64,000 nt of DNA from Bathynomus jamesi (Eukaryota > Arthropoda > Malacostraca > Isopoda > Cirolanidae): assembly GCA_023014485.1 (NCBI GenBank), contig JAJOZX010000921.1, forward strand, positions 888,501 to 952,500, in the 5' to 3' direction. The translations under genes were made by a program, and so were the position numbers. Positions 1 through 11,094 of the stretch are shown piece by piece. Numbering within the stretch: position 1 is the stretch's first letter; each line of letters begins with the position of its first letter. The notes beneath the pieces were generated by a model. That model was not told the DNA's origin. It made no database searches and saw nothing but the letters and a program-made list of their open reading frames with translations.

Positions 1-195
1 TTGGTATGCCATCTTTTAGCATTTTATCTGAGAAATCGGATTTATGGCGAATATTCCAGAAAAATCTTGCTAATCATAGGTTCAAGTTGATTATAATTAA
101 AGCTATTTTAATTAACGTAAGCCAACTGCAGAAGTTTTGAACAAGCTTCTCAAGAAAATCGTTAAAACAGGAGATGCTAAAAGATGGCATACAAA
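1..195. mobile_element. MITE with 22-bp terminal inverted repeats
   Basis: The first 22 bases (core GTATGCCATCTTTTAGCAT) recur as a reverse complement at 174-195 with one mismatch. The 150 bp between them have no open frame. The size and TIR layout fit a non-autonomous DNA transposon. The left target duplication cannot be judged because the copy starts at the window edge, so the superfamily is not assigned. Confidence 0.6.
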
Positions 196-527
196 CCATA
201 AAATTACCTAGTACTAACATACTAAAATTTCATGGTTCTATGTACCGTATTTGCCGAGATATGAAGGATTTACGTAAAAGATCTTCCTTTTTTTTTTTGC
301 CGACCCGACAATGCAGTAGTACTGTAGTGTAAATGGAGAATTTCCAGTGGCATAAAGAAATGTTCAATAAATCCGTAATTTTCATTAGTTTTCTTTGAAA
401 TCCGCTCAGCGTATAGGAAATTTACTTAGTTGTTGGGTGTGAAAAAAAATACTGAAATCTGATTATAACTTTAGATTTTACAGCCAAAGTTCGAGGTCTC
501 CCTTTTTTTTTGCCCACCCGATATATA

Positions 528-1888
528 CAGGGTGGGGCACGGGAATCAAGTGTTTTTTGAATAGCTAGTAATCGGCCATTAGGAATGGGAGGGGCGTGCG
601 GTAGGTAGCATTCCATTCCTGGGTTCATAGCATTTAACTTTAACTAACACTCACCTTTATCTTTCAGGTGCCATCATGGAGCAGTGGACGTTAGAACACC
701 GCATGTTCGCGTATGATCATTTTGTTAGGAGTGGCGAGTCAGTGACAGCAGTTCAGCGTGCGTTTCGCCGCAGATTCAACATTCATCGAAATGACTCTGT
801 TCCCGCTCGTGACACAATCTTACGTTGGGTTAACAATCTTCGAACAGGAGGCTCAATAATGAAAACAAAACCGAAGGGGCCGCAACGCACTGTGCGTACT
901 CCAGAGAACGTTGAAAGGGTCAGACAAGCGATGTTGCAAAGCCCAGGCCGCTCTGCTCGGAGACATTCAGCTGCACTCGGAATCAGCAATCGTACTGTTA
1001 GACGGATTTTGCATGAAGAATTACATTTTCACCCATACAAGTTAGCGATGGTGCAGGAATTGAATGTAAACGATTGCCCCCAACGACTGAATTTTGCACA
1101 GGAAATGCTTGCACTTTATGAGCAGAATGAAAACATGATGGTGGTAATGAGTGATGAAGCCCATTTCCACCTTAATGGGGCCGTCAACAATCAAAACTGT
1201 CGGTATTGGGCTGCTGAAAATCCGCGACAACTCCATGAAAAACCGCTGCATAGCCCTAAGGTTACAGTTTGGTGCGCGGTGGGAAAGTTTGGCGTCATCG
1301 GTCCCTATTTCTTCGAACAAAATGGGGTTACCGTTACCATAACATCTGGGCGTTACATTGAGATGGTGAACACCTTTTTCATCCCTGAGTTACGAAGAAG
1401 GCGTATTGCTCGTCGACATTTGTGGTTTCAGCAAGATGGGGCCACGCCACACACCGCCAGAGCGTCAATGGCTGTTCTTCGCCCCCTGTTTCCCAACCAT
1501 CTCATTTCGAGATTTGGTGACATTGCATGGCCCCCTCGGTCCCCTGACTTGTCCACATGTGACTTCTTTCTATGGGGGTACCTCAAGTCACGTGTCTACG
1601 AGGACAAGCCCCGTACATTAGATGCATTGAAGGAAGCGATCCGTCAACAAATCATCCAAATCAACAGAGACCTGCTGGGAAGAGTGGAGGCCAATTTTCG
1701 TAAACGCCTTCAACAATGCGTCGACGGCCAAGGACATCATATGCCAGATATAATTTTCGGTACATGATTATTATGACATGAAATGCTATGTTCTTACGAA
1801 TGTTGTTCTACCAATATATTTTCTTTACAAAAATAAATATCATTTTCCTGATTATTCCAAAAACACTTGGTTCCCGTGCCCCACCCTG
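528..1888 (+). mobile_element. Complete DD41D Tc1/mariner-superfamily element
   Basis: The element is bounded by 36-bp TIRs with two mismatches (both ends read CAGGGTGGGGCACGGGAA inward), flanked by TA at 526-527 and 1889-1890. It is 1361 bp long and carries one uninterrupted transposase frame at 676-1767. The TA target duplication, TIR size and single gene are all as known for the IS630-Tc1-mariner superfamily. The flanks are AT-repeat rich, so the exact TA copy used cannot be told. With matching TIRs and an intact frame, this is the only copy in the window that looks structurally complete. Confidence 0.92.
676..1767 (+). CDS. DD41D transposase (363 aa), intact
   Basis: A cut-and-paste transposase acting in the nucleus on the TIRs that flank it. 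Residues 1-60 and 85-125 look like two helix-turn-helix DNA-binding units, the second with a GISNRTVRRIL recognition helix. The RNase H-like catalytic domain follows, with D160 in VMSDEAHFH, D254 in WFQQDGATPHTA and D296 in SPDLSTCDFFLWGYL. Exactly 41 residues separate the last two aspartates, the spacing reported for rosa/VISITOR-type DD41D families. The length (363 aa) is normal and no stop or frameshift is seen. The start at 676 is the first ATG of the frame and lies about 150 bp inside the left TIR, a usual layout. No intron is needed. Assignment to a named subfamily is inference from the spacing alone. Confidence 0.93.
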   Translation: MEQWTLEHRMFAYDHFVRSGESVTAVQRAFRRRFNIHRNDSVPARDTILRWVNNLRTGGSIMKTKPKGPQRTVRTPENVERVRQAMLQSPGRSARRHSAALGISNRTVRRILHEELHFHPYKLAMVQELNVNDCPQRLNFAQEMLALYEQNENMMVVMSDEAHFHLNGAVNNQNCRYWAAENPRQLHEKPLHSPKVTVWCAVGKFGVIGPYFFEQNGVTVTITSGRYIEMVNTFFIPELRRRRIARRHLWFQQDGATPHTARASMAVLRPLFPNHLISRFGDIAWPPRSPDLSTCDFFLWGYLKSRVYEDKPRTLDALKEAIRQQIIQINRDLLGRVEANFRKRLQQCVDGQGHHMPDIIFGT

Positions 1889-1890
1889 TA

Positions 1891-2816
1891 TATATAAATA
1901 TATATATGTTATTTTTGGTAAAAACCTACAAGTCATGATTAATTTCTTCATTCAGTAATAACATCCTAAATACAGAACGCGTCAGAAACAGTTTTTGGGT
2001 GGGCAAGGGCAATTGTATTGTACTGTACATGTTGTTATCATGAATTTAATCTATATGAATCCTACAGTTAATTACGAATTTTAAGATAATGAAACTAATT
2101 AATTTCCTCAACTATTTAACATACCTTTTAGCGGATGCCTTGCCGGAAAGATAAAGCATCAGACTCGTTACCCATTGGTACCAGTATCGAATCCCACAGA
2201 CGACTGGTTGGTTGGTTCCTTTTAACGTTCTTCATCAAAGACCAGAGGACACTGACACGGACAGTAACGCCACCAACCTGAGAAAATAAGTCCCCTTTAA
2301 TAGGCGAACTGGGTCAAGCCAAATACACACGTGCAGCGGGTTTGTCGTTGGACCCTCTTTCTTATTTCCCAGACTGGTTTGGGACAATCAATGGCTTCCA
2401 ACAGACGAAAGAAAAGGAAAAAATTTCTTAAAAAATTCTTAAACCTTATTTCGTCTGCCTGATTTTATCGATGAATCGTGCATCATGTTTGGCTGAAGGA
2501 GAGCTAGCTATAGTTTTCGCATAGGAATGGTTGATTGGTTGAATCTGGTTTGCCAATAACCGCAAAAAGCCTATAAACTGACTTCAAATGTTGGCACACA
2601 GAAAACCATTTCATTTATAAATAAGACGAAAAGTAAAGAAAAGAGTAAATTCAGTGAAAATGTCGTTTAGTCTTTATAAATTTGTTATTAATAAATGAAT
2701 CACGGTTAATTAATTCTCTTTATTATTAATATTATTTCAAATTAAATTTCATAAAAATCGAAAATTTTACAAAATTAATAATTTATTTTTAGATTATTTA
2801 CCTATGAGCAAGTTAT

Positions 2817-2818
<2 letters not shown>
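1891..2818. other. Non-coding stretch, possible weak tRNA-like SINE at 2150-2350
   Basis: No convincing coding frame. Around 2190 a B-box-like GTATCGAATCCCA follows an unclear A box, and the next 150 bp are less AT-rich than the surroundings, as in a decayed tRNA-derived SINE. No second copy was found in the window, so this is only a suggestion. Confidence 0.3.
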
Positions 2819-2848
<30 letters not shown>

Positions 2849-3015
2849 ACTTCCAAGGGTATATTTATAATCACAATATTAAAATTTGATTTTTAGAAAG
2901 TCAATAATTATTTTCAAAGTTTAATTAAATTTCTCGAACTTCGGAGTTACTTTTGAGAGCATCAGAATTACTAATAACGTAACTATTTATAGAACTGATT
3001 CCAGTCTCATTAATC

Positions 3016-3017
<2 letters not shown>

Positions 3018-3085
<68 letters not shown>

Positions 3086-3086
3086 T
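3018..3086. repeat. (TA)n microsatellite
   Basis: Near-perfect TA dinucleotide repeat with two AAT interruptions. A shorter (CA)n-(TA)n tract lies at 2819-2848. Confidence 0.95.
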
Positions 3087-3393
3087 TTTAGGTTGAGAGA
3101 AAGTTGTTGGAATTCACTGACTGGAATTATATAAGGGGTTTTATTAGAAATTATAACAACCGAGTTCTCTATTTGGTTTTACGCCTGACAACATACAAAA
3201 TATAAACTGCGTGGAAATTAAATTTATTTCCTTTTTGCATCGCGGTGTCTCCAAGATTGAAAAAAATCGTCTGGCATTAGCCAGAATAAAACCGGTAATG
3301 TACGCTATGCAGCAAAGGGTTCAGAAAGACAAAAATGGATGTAAAAAAAGATTGCGAGATTCTGATAACGTTTATTCATTACGTTATACCGTA

Positions 3394-3527
3394 AAGGCCG
3401 GCCACACACACAGGATCGTCTTGCGACTCACGACTGACGACTCGAGTCGCGTGTGATTATTACAGTGACAAAATAGGAGCCCCGCACACTGCAGCGACCG
3501 TGACGCGATCCTGTGTGCGGCAGGCCT
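3394..3527. mobile_element. Short TIR MITE, GC-rich ends
   Basis: AGGCCGGCCACACACACAGG at the left is matched in reverse complement by AGGCCTGCCGCACACAGG at the right, giving TIRs of about 23 bp around a 134-bp unit. An internal GCGACTCACGAC / CGAGTCGCGTGTG dyad adds a second hairpin. A diverged left half of the same family is at 30467-30550, so this is a dispersed family. The target duplication is unclear. The open frames reading through it look incidental. Confidence 0.65.
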
Positions 3528-4289
3528 AAGTAAACACAATCTTATAAATTTACGCAAAGGAAATGGAACTATATGTATAGACACTGTACCATAATTTACC
3601 AAAATCGGATACACTGGACCACACCTACCTTACCTTATTGGTTACTGACTTTGGTAACCAACTGTATTGTGCATTTTATGTTATGATGATAATCACTCAT
3701 TATTCTGCTCAGACAAAGAAATTAGGCAATCATGACCACCAAAATGAGGAATATAATTATGTTTTTTGTATGGTTTATATGGAAGGTCATAATCCTTATG
3801 AACTAACGAGCCTTAGGGTAAAACCTATGCTAGAAACGTAGCTTACGTCATAAAAAAAATTTGGTAAAACTATGAATAAAGCTTACTCCTTGAATGCATC
3901 AAATATTTGAGATGTAAATTTTTTTGTTATTTCATATCCGAGAACATCAATTTATCGTCGTTACTGAAAATACGATTGATATTTGGAGAAAGAATTTCTA
4001 AACATTGTTATTTTATGATGCGATCATAGATTGTATATTAATTTATCGCTCGCTCGTATTACGTTATACGTCGTAAGGAAACTGTAAACAATTTAAAAAG
4101 GCGAGACACAGAAATGACTGATTGACTGATTTAAAGTGCCATAACCGCCTCTCGATCATTATAATTTAAAAAGGGAAGAAAAACAAATTATACGTAGCAC
4201 TACACTTTAAAAACCGCCTGTTGTGTCTATATTAAAATGGAGAATAAAAAAGTACTAGATGTATTCCGAATATAAAGTAGTTAAGAGTA
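3528..4289. other. Non-coding, nothing recognised
   Basis: AT-rich sequence. The only sizeable open frame (67 codons near 3640) shows no known motif. No repeats or structured RNA were identified. Confidence 0.5.
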
Positions 4290-4381
4290 CAGAGTGGCCA
4301 CAAAGTCCCTTCGCAGTGAAATTACAGCATATCTGTATGTTGCCCTTGTTTTTCATGCAAAGGGACTTTGTGGCCACCCTG
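4290..4381. mobile_element. 92-bp hairpin MITE, TA target
   Basis: CAGAGTGGCCACAAAGTCCC at the left pairs with the reverse complement at the right end (AAGGGACTTTGTGGCCACCC, then TG). TA flanks both ends (4288-4289 and 4382-4383). Fewer than 50 bp separate the arms. The ends resemble the CAGGGTGnCC termini of the Tc1/mariner-like elements elsewhere in the window, so it is probably a remnant in which only the TIRs survive. Confidence 0.75.
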
Positions 4382-4989
4382 TATATGCGTTAGGCCGAAG
4401 GTATTGAGAGTAAAGTGAAAGAAATGTTTTCTTTAATTCTTGTATTTCTCGTGCAGTGTCAGAGAACTCTACTTGTGAAGAAGATAGACTCTTCATCTAC
4501 TCTCCAACTGCTACTCTTCAAATATTATTTTTTTTATAACGTTACAGTGAATAGTAGTTACGGAATGATTAGGAAAGGAAAATCTAGAGAAAATCTAGAT
4601 GGCAACTAATTTTAAAGATGCATGATTCCATGTACCATGTACACAGGCCTGCAAATTGAAATTTGTTGAATGGGGTTTATGTTCTAATATGTGATCTTCC
4701 CTAAGTTTGCTACACTGATTTCAAAAGTGACATCCATTTTCTTGTATCACGTAAGGGGAAAAAGCAAACGGAAAACACGTTTTTTCCGTACCTTGTCCAA
4801 TGTATTTCATATATCCAAATAACAACTTGGGTACATTGTTCAAAAAATGGACAAAACTCAATTAAAGTGAAGAAAATAGAGGACTATTAATACAATACAA
4901 TACAAATGTGACAGATTATACAGACTCACTAGATTTCTGGGAAGAAATTCTTGGTCTTTTGCTCTCAAATGAACGTTTGTGGTTCTTCT

Positions 4990-5270
4990 TTTATATATTA
5001 CGCCAGACGTCTCCCTCCCTTTTCAGAGATCAGTAGTAATCTGCCATCATATTGACGTTCCAATTTCCCTGGTACCTTCTTTCCATCTCCTTTATATCTT
5101 GGTGGAATCGCTCACCCTGTTCCTCGCTGGCGGCACCAAGATTTTCCGGAAAAAAGTCAAAGTGGGAGTGCGAGAAATGAACCTTCAAGCTCATCTTACA
5201 TCCTAATTTTTGAAATTTATTGAGCATGTATTCAATGATATCAGTAACCAGTGGTTTCCAACTTTGTCAT
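4990..5270 (-). pseudogene. C-terminal fragment of the unclassified transposon protein family
   Basis: Reading down the minus strand from about 5265, the frame gives a stretch ending MSLKVHFSHSHFDFFPENLG followed by EEQGERFHQDIKEMERRYQG and then NMMADYY and a stop. The matching part of the decayed gene at 59805-61774 has the same order of motifs: SHLDQFPSNLGD, EQGERFHQDI, ERYQGRW, MMADYCWCLKRD. The tryptophan codon after ADYY is a TGA stop here. No TIRs were seen around this fragment, so it is a truncated relic. It shows that the family is present in more than one copy. Confidence 0.8.
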
Positions 5271-5428
5271 GATGAACAGTGCGATATAATTTTTGTGTAT
5301 TTCATTCCGAAACGGAAAAAAACAGTATGACGTTTTGCGAAAAATTTGTGGGTGATGGAGAAAAAAAGATATAATTTTTTAACTCAGCATGCAGTAATTA
5401 CTATACGACACACTTAATTACCCAGACC

Positions 5429-6033
5429 CAGGGCCGGCGAGAGCTGCCCCGTGGAAGAATTGGTATATGCCCCCTCCCCCTGTTTACTCAGTATTTTATT
5501 ATTAATGTTTTTTGTGTACATAACAAGCAAACTGATTATATGTCCAAGTCACTATTCAAAACATACAGTATAAATAAACAACTCAAAAGAAAATGACCAT
5601 TTTATTTTTCGAATCAATTATATTAATTCTATCACCATACAGTTTACAAATGCAGTACCAGTCCACGCAGGCAAGACAACTGTTTACTGCAAGATTTTTA
5701 TAATTAGAAGTGTACTTTCTTTGCCTTCTCTCTAGCAAAGTGGTAAATGATTCTGTGAAATTTAAAGTACGGGCTAACTGGCTTTCAATTACAATGGTTC
5801 CCAGATCTGTCAGTCGGTCTTGGGCATTGGTGGACCGCAGATAATATTTTATCTGTTACAGTTTGACTATGATAATCTCTATAAAATGTATGTTCATTAA
5901 TTATATTTCCTCTCTGTTACTTAATCAATTGTTTTATTAATATTTTTAGATTTTATCCCCTCTCTTTCCCGGCCCCCTAGAGGTCCGGGCCCCGGGGATT
6001 TAACCCGGCTTCCCCGCCCTCTCGCCGGCCCTG
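5429..6033 (-). mobile_element. Non-autonomous hAT element with transposase C-terminal remnant
   Basis: The ends are CAGGGCCGGCGAGAG and its reverse complement, flanked by the perfect 8-bp direct repeat CCCAGACC (5421-5428 and 6034-6041), the target duplication length of hAT elements. On the minus strand near 5855-5700 the frame reads IKYYLRSTNAQDRL, then IVIESQLARTLNFTESF. This matches in pattern the hAT dimerisation segment YLRSTMGQERLSSLALLSIE found at 28018-28533. The rest of the transposase is missing. Length is 605 bp. Confidence 0.88.
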
Positions 6034-6837
6034 CCCAGACCCCAAAACCATTGTAGGCCTGTGTTATCTAAAGAATTGTTTGTCAGACACTTTAGAGCCA
6101 AAAGGGAGTCAGAAGAGAAAACAAAATAAGTCTTACCTTTGGGAAACAAAAAATTACCCTAGAAACTACAAAAAGCACAGCTGTAAAAATATCCCTCACA
6201 CTTAATAAAAGCCAAAAAGCTGTAAACGGCTCACAGGAAGGATAAGCCAACGCCAACGAGTGGTGACGAGCTTTTGAATCGTCAGTGAAAATAAACTTCT
6301 ATCATACGAATGGCTCGGAGCAAATGAAACCCATTGTGAAGGAGAGCATTTGGAGCTTCTTTCTTAGGGTCTGATTGCAAAAGAATATATAAACGGAAAA
6401 ACAGGGAGCAGATAAAATCATGAAAGACGCAAGAACTGTCAGTTGATTATGTCAAATACAGAACTCGCAAAAAACTTTGGAGAATCACCAACAAAACGTA
6501 ATAAGTGAAGTCTGTTAATTAAGTCTTAAAGTAAAATTGGTGGAAAAGAAGACTGTTTTATAAGAACCGTAATAGATGATTAGCTATAAACAAACCAAAG
6601 TAATTTCTTCTTCTACAATAAAGAGATATTACAGTATGAAGACCTACAAGATAAATTCATAAATTCATATAAAATAAATATCAGTTATCACTACAAATAA
6701 TATAGAGAAAATGACCAAAAAAACTGCATAAGTATTTTTAAGGAAGCTAAGTAAGTATAAAAATATCTGAAGATTTTGCAAATTTAGCATAACATTAAAT
6801 AAACATTATTTGAAATAATATAAATTTTGAACATATA
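6034..6837. other. Non-coding, nothing recognised
   Basis: AT-rich sequence with no motif-bearing frame, TIR pair or satellite structure that I could see. Confidence 0.5.
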
Positions 6838-8443
6838 TTTAAAAGTCTGCGTCTACCTTATAATCACCCAATTTATTGTAAATTGTACAAGTATATATGA
6901 TAATTACAACAAAATTTGATTTTTTATTGCTACATTAATTGCTCCTAATATAATTATTATAAATTAGTAAAGAAATTAACAATTTAATGGCATAATCTTA
7001 TTAATAATCGATATTACCTCCTTTTGCTTTAATGAAAGCTTCCACTCTGTGAGGCACAGATTCGACAAGTTTCTGGATAACATCTTGTGCTATGTCGTTC
7101 CAGCATTCTTCTACATTCTCCCAGAGAGAATCGAGAGAAGTTATATTCTTTTTAGCTTTCAGACTTCAAATGTCCCAAAGATGCTCCATTGGATTGAGAT
7201 CAGGACTTTGTGGAGGAAGCTTCATAATTTGTAGAACACCTTCATCCTTTTTCTTGTTGAGATAGGTCATGCAAAGGTTAGAAGTGTGCTTTGGGTCGTT
7301 ATCCTGTTGGAAAATGAATCCTTGACCACAAAGCCTCAATCCTGATGGTATTGCATGTCTCACTAGTATGGAGTGGTACTTCGCTTTTGTGAGAGCGTAA
7401 GTGGTTCTGTGAAGATCTCCAACTCCAGAATAACTGAAACAACCCCAAACTTGAATGTTGACTCCACCATGTTTTACTGAATGTTTTTTGCAGTGATCTA
7501 TCAGTTTTTCGTTGGTTCTACGTCTAACATAAACTTCTATGAGACCCAAAAAGTTCCACTTTTGATTCATGAATAAAAAGAACTTTTTTCCAGTCGTCTA
7601 CAGTAAAATTTCGATATTCTCTTGCCCATTCCAATCTTTTAGCCTTATTTTGTTTCCTCAGTAGTGGTTTGGACACAGCAACTCTGCCATGGAGACCAGC
7701 TTTTATGTCTTCTTTTTATAGTACTTGTACTTATTGGAGAGTCCCGTTGTTCATTCAACTATGCCTGAATCTGTGTAGCTGTGGCTTTTCTGTCACGCAG
7801 TGCTGTAACCTTGATGTAATGATCCTCAGAATCAGTAGTCACTTTAAGTCTGCCAGATCTTGTCTTTGAAGAGCACGATCCAGATTCTTTATATCTGCTT
7901 ATAGTTTTTTGGACGGCCCCTTTTGAAACGTTAATTTTTGCCGAGATCTGGCGTTGGGACATTCCCTGTCTTGAAAGAGCAATCATTTGTCCTCTCTAGG
8001 ATAAACTTAGTTCCTTAGACATTTCAATTACGGCCTGTAAAGAGAAAATAGAGAAAATTATTAATTATTTTTTAATCAAATTGCTGCAATGTCATTGACT
8101 AATTGGTTTTATCAGTTATAATAGACCAGTTGCTAAAATTACTGTATGAATACACTATTTTGAGGATTAATAACATTTGGCTATGGTCTGTCACCAATAC
8201 GTGGGTTAAAATCGGTGTTATTTTACTGCAAAGAAAAAACGTAACAGGACCAAAAAGGACCATTTTCATTAATGTGTCCTTTCTTATGAAATAATACATT
8301 ACTTACACATGTAGTAGAATATATCAAACACCATTTCTTGTAAAAGAAAATACCTTAATATTGCGGACATACTTTCTCAGAGTTGTATTATTTTCTAGAA
8401 ATTGTCTAAAACTGAGGTGGACGCAGACCTTTGAACGCCACTG
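6838..8443 (-). pseudogene. Decayed Tc1-like element and transposase
   Basis: Minus-strand pieces of a Tc1-type transposase. Residues from 7986 down read MSQRQISAKINVSKGAVQK, a paired-type helix-turn-helix, followed by CSSKTRSGRLKVT, a GRPR/AT-hook-like linker. From 7570 down come WGCFSYSGVGDL, FQQDNDPKHTS and PQSPDLNPMEHLWDI, the latter two being the second and third catalytic motifs of a DD34E protein. The frame is broken several times between 7600 and 7750 and again after 7166, where the C-terminal VESVPHRVEAFIKAKGG follows. Subterminal inverted repeats survive as AAGTCTGCGTCTACC near 6842 and its diverged partner near 8420. It cannot make a working protein. Confidence 0.82.
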
Positions 8444-8477
8444 AATATATATACACGCACAGTGTATATATATATAT

Positions 8478-8566
<89 letters not shown>
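8444..8566. repeat. Compound microsatellite (TA)n/(CATA)n/(CA)n/(TA)n
   Basis: Successive simple repeats fill this interval and directly abut the perfect inverted repeat that follows. Confidence 0.9.
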
Positions 8567-8569
<3 letters not shown>

Positions 8570-8707
8570 ACTGCAATGACCGCGCAGTATATTAACGTAT
8601 AGAAACGACGTAAGTATAGAGGAGTGTTCTCTTCCTCGTGTGCAGAACACTCCTCTATACTTACGTCGTTTCTATACGTTAATATACTGCGCGGTCATTG
8701 CAGTTAA
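8567..8707. repeat. Perfect 64-bp inverted repeat with 13-nt loop
   Basis: Bases 8567-8630 are repeated as an exact reverse complement at 8644-8707, separated by CTTCCTCGTGTGC. Part of the loop and right arm (8631-8678) recurs in direct orientation at 8893-8940, on the far side of a tRNA-like sequence. The perfect pairing suggests a recent origin or ongoing gene conversion of the arms. Confidence 0.95.
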
Positions 8708-8793
8708 ATGTACATATTCACGATTTGCGAGGGTGCCCTCTCAAGGCATTGGTTTCTGCCCTATGTAGGAGAATTACAACTTCTGACTATCGT

Positions 8794-8867
8794 GGCTCCG
8801 TGGTGTAGTGGTTAGCACGTCTGACCGGCAATTGGAAGATCCTGGGTTCGTTTCCCGGGCGGGTGCC
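8794..8867 (+). other. tRNA-like sequence inside an inverted-repeat element
   Basis: Seventy-four nucleotides with an A box (GTGGTGTAGTGGTTAGCA) and a B box (GGGTTCGTTTCC), a good T arm (CTGGG/CCCGG), an anticodon-type stem (TCTGA/TTGGA) and a loop CCGGCAA. The acceptor stem pairs only partly (GGC..CCG with CGG..GCC), and position 33 is C, not U. It is therefore best read as a tRNA-derived Pol III promoter unit, not a working tRNA gene. Two close relatives occur at 56335-56407 (minus) and 56579-56652 (plus), each with the same flanking body. Confidence 0.75.
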
Positions 8868-9025
8868 TTATTTTTCATTTGTTTGTTATTTCTCTTCCTC
8901 GTGTGCAGAACACTCCTCTATACTTACGTCGTTTCTATACATATATATACACACACATACATACATATATATATGTTATAAACATACGTGTCACTGGACT
9001 GAGTATGTGATAAACAAAGATTATA

Positions 9026-9103
9026 CAGGGTGATTCATTCGCTGGTAGCCCGAGAGTATCGCTAATCCGATACTCTGGGGCTACCAGCGAGTGAATCACC
9101 CTG
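9026..9103. mobile_element. 78-bp hairpin MITE, TA target
   Basis: CAGGGTGATTCATTCGCTGG and the 16 bp that follow are mirrored on the other side of a 6-nt loop with few mismatches. Both ends are CAGGGTG/CACCCTG with TA flanks. The unit has no body, only TIRs, and its ends match the CAGGGTG termini of the DD41D elements in this window. Confidence 0.8.
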
Positions 9104-9139
9104 TATATAACATTGAAAATAATAAAAATTGCACCAGTC

Positions 9140-9430
9140 TTAGAATTCGGGATCATCTTCACATAAGGGTTTGCTAAAATTACCAAAATGTCTTTTTAAG
9201 CGGTTTTTGAATCTGCGAAATACAGTTTTCATAAACGTTCTCCAGATTTTTCTCATATACTTTAATCTACAATTTCTCTGAGCTAAAATTTCAACCTTGT
9301 TTTTGTCCGATAACACGTGCTGTTCTCCACGCAATCCTCTTGCATCCAGTTTTATGTTCACTATAGTCTTTCGTGACGATTTTCCCTTCTGAACAGTGAC
9401 TTTCCTCTCACTGTATGTATCTTTCGATAT
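9140..9430 (-). other. Unrecognised open frame (about 97 codons)
   Basis: The minus strand stays open from about 9430 to 9140, with a first ATG at 9361. The product is highly basic (RLKYMRKIWR, FRRFKNRLKRHF) and ends CEDDPEF. A TTTCAG lies just upstream on the same strand and could be a splice acceptor, so this could be an exon of a host gene or a transposon relic. I do not recognise it, there is no supporting repeat copy in the window, and chance openness cannot be excluded. Confidence 0.3.
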
Positions 9431-9559
9431 GCTGAAATTTGACAGTGAACTGAAATTTCCAGAAATCTGGGCGCTTCTTATTAAGGGATCATCCCTAGAC
9501 TTTCATACAATCAATTTATACTCTCTCACTGGTCCTTAATGTCTCCACTTAAGAAAATG

Positions 9560-10090
<531 letters not shown>

Positions 10091-10640
10091 ATGTGGTATA
10101 CTGTATGTTACAGAGTGAATGGGATGAAATCGAAGGTGAAACAACTTAAATTGTGTTAGATTGCCTACAAGGCGAAGGGGATATTTTCATAAGTCTTGAA
10201 GGAATTAAGAGTATCAGACGTTTGTTACATTTTCCCGCGTAACTCCCAATAAAGTTATGTTAATAACTCATATTTACAAAAGTTGTATCTCGAATTATTC
10301 ATAAGAAATATTTTGTATTCCAATATTATATACTGTATATGAGACCCAAATACATAATTAAAAATTCAAACTATTGAAAACAGGTTCAGATGTGCGGAAT
10401 TGAAGAGCGGTTTCGTAATTTAAATAGGCGCCGAGATTTTAATATTCATCTTTGTATATTCAGTCATGGTCTTGATTAGGAATTTAGATGCAGTCTCGCA
10501 AGGGGAGATTTCTCGATTTTTTTAAAAGTTACTTTTATTACACGAGGGAATGGCGGTACTGCATAAATTTGAGAATTTGGCTTTCAATTACATGGCTTTT
10601 ATTTTGTATTTTTTCTAACACACACACACACATTATATAT
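10091..10640. other. Non-coding, nothing recognised
   Basis: AT-rich sequence ending in a short (CA)n(TA)n tract. No motif-bearing frame. Confidence 0.5.
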
Positions 10641-10675
10641 ATGATGCAAACCCATAAGGAATGGGTTTGCATCAT
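10641..10675. repeat. Short perfect palindrome (15-bp arms, 5-nt loop)
   Basis: ATGATGCAAACCCAT is mirrored exactly after AAGGA. It follows a (TA)n tract. A related ATGATGCAAACTCA follows the (TA)n tract at 58082, marking a shared junction sequence of unknown nature. Confidence 0.8.
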
Positions 10676-11094
10676 TATTAATTTCACGTCTTTAATTGTG
10701 AAATTCATCCCATATATATATATACACACACCTTTCATTTCATTTCAGGTGTTTCGTGCGATGATTCCTCATTTCACAGAGGTTAGGTTTGTTGCCCCTC
10801 CTCTTGAGTTGGCCTGGTGAAATAGAGAGTTGGTTTCTTGCGTTCTCCACTTCACATAGCCAGGTACTCCTGCGGCTCATCTGGAATTGTTCTCAGCCAG
10901 ACATCTAGTCTTCTTTGGAAAATTACCGCCACTACACCAGTCGTGTTCGGTATTTCCTTGGGCATCGGGTTGAACGGTTTTGGCCCTCTCTCAACAAAGC
11001 TATTTTTCTTCAGGGTTGAGGATGCTCCCTGTCTAGGGTTTAGCATGGGGACACGACACATTCTTCCTTTTGTAGTAATGCCTAGTTAAGAATA

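Noticed and set aside
3211..3456. 81-codon plus-strand frame
   Set aside because: It ends inside the MITE at 3394, has no motif, and is within chance length.
8794..8867. Functional tRNA gene
   Set aside because: The acceptor stem pairs poorly, position 33 is C, and the same unit recurs twice inside inverted-repeat modules. A tRNA-derived element is the better reading.
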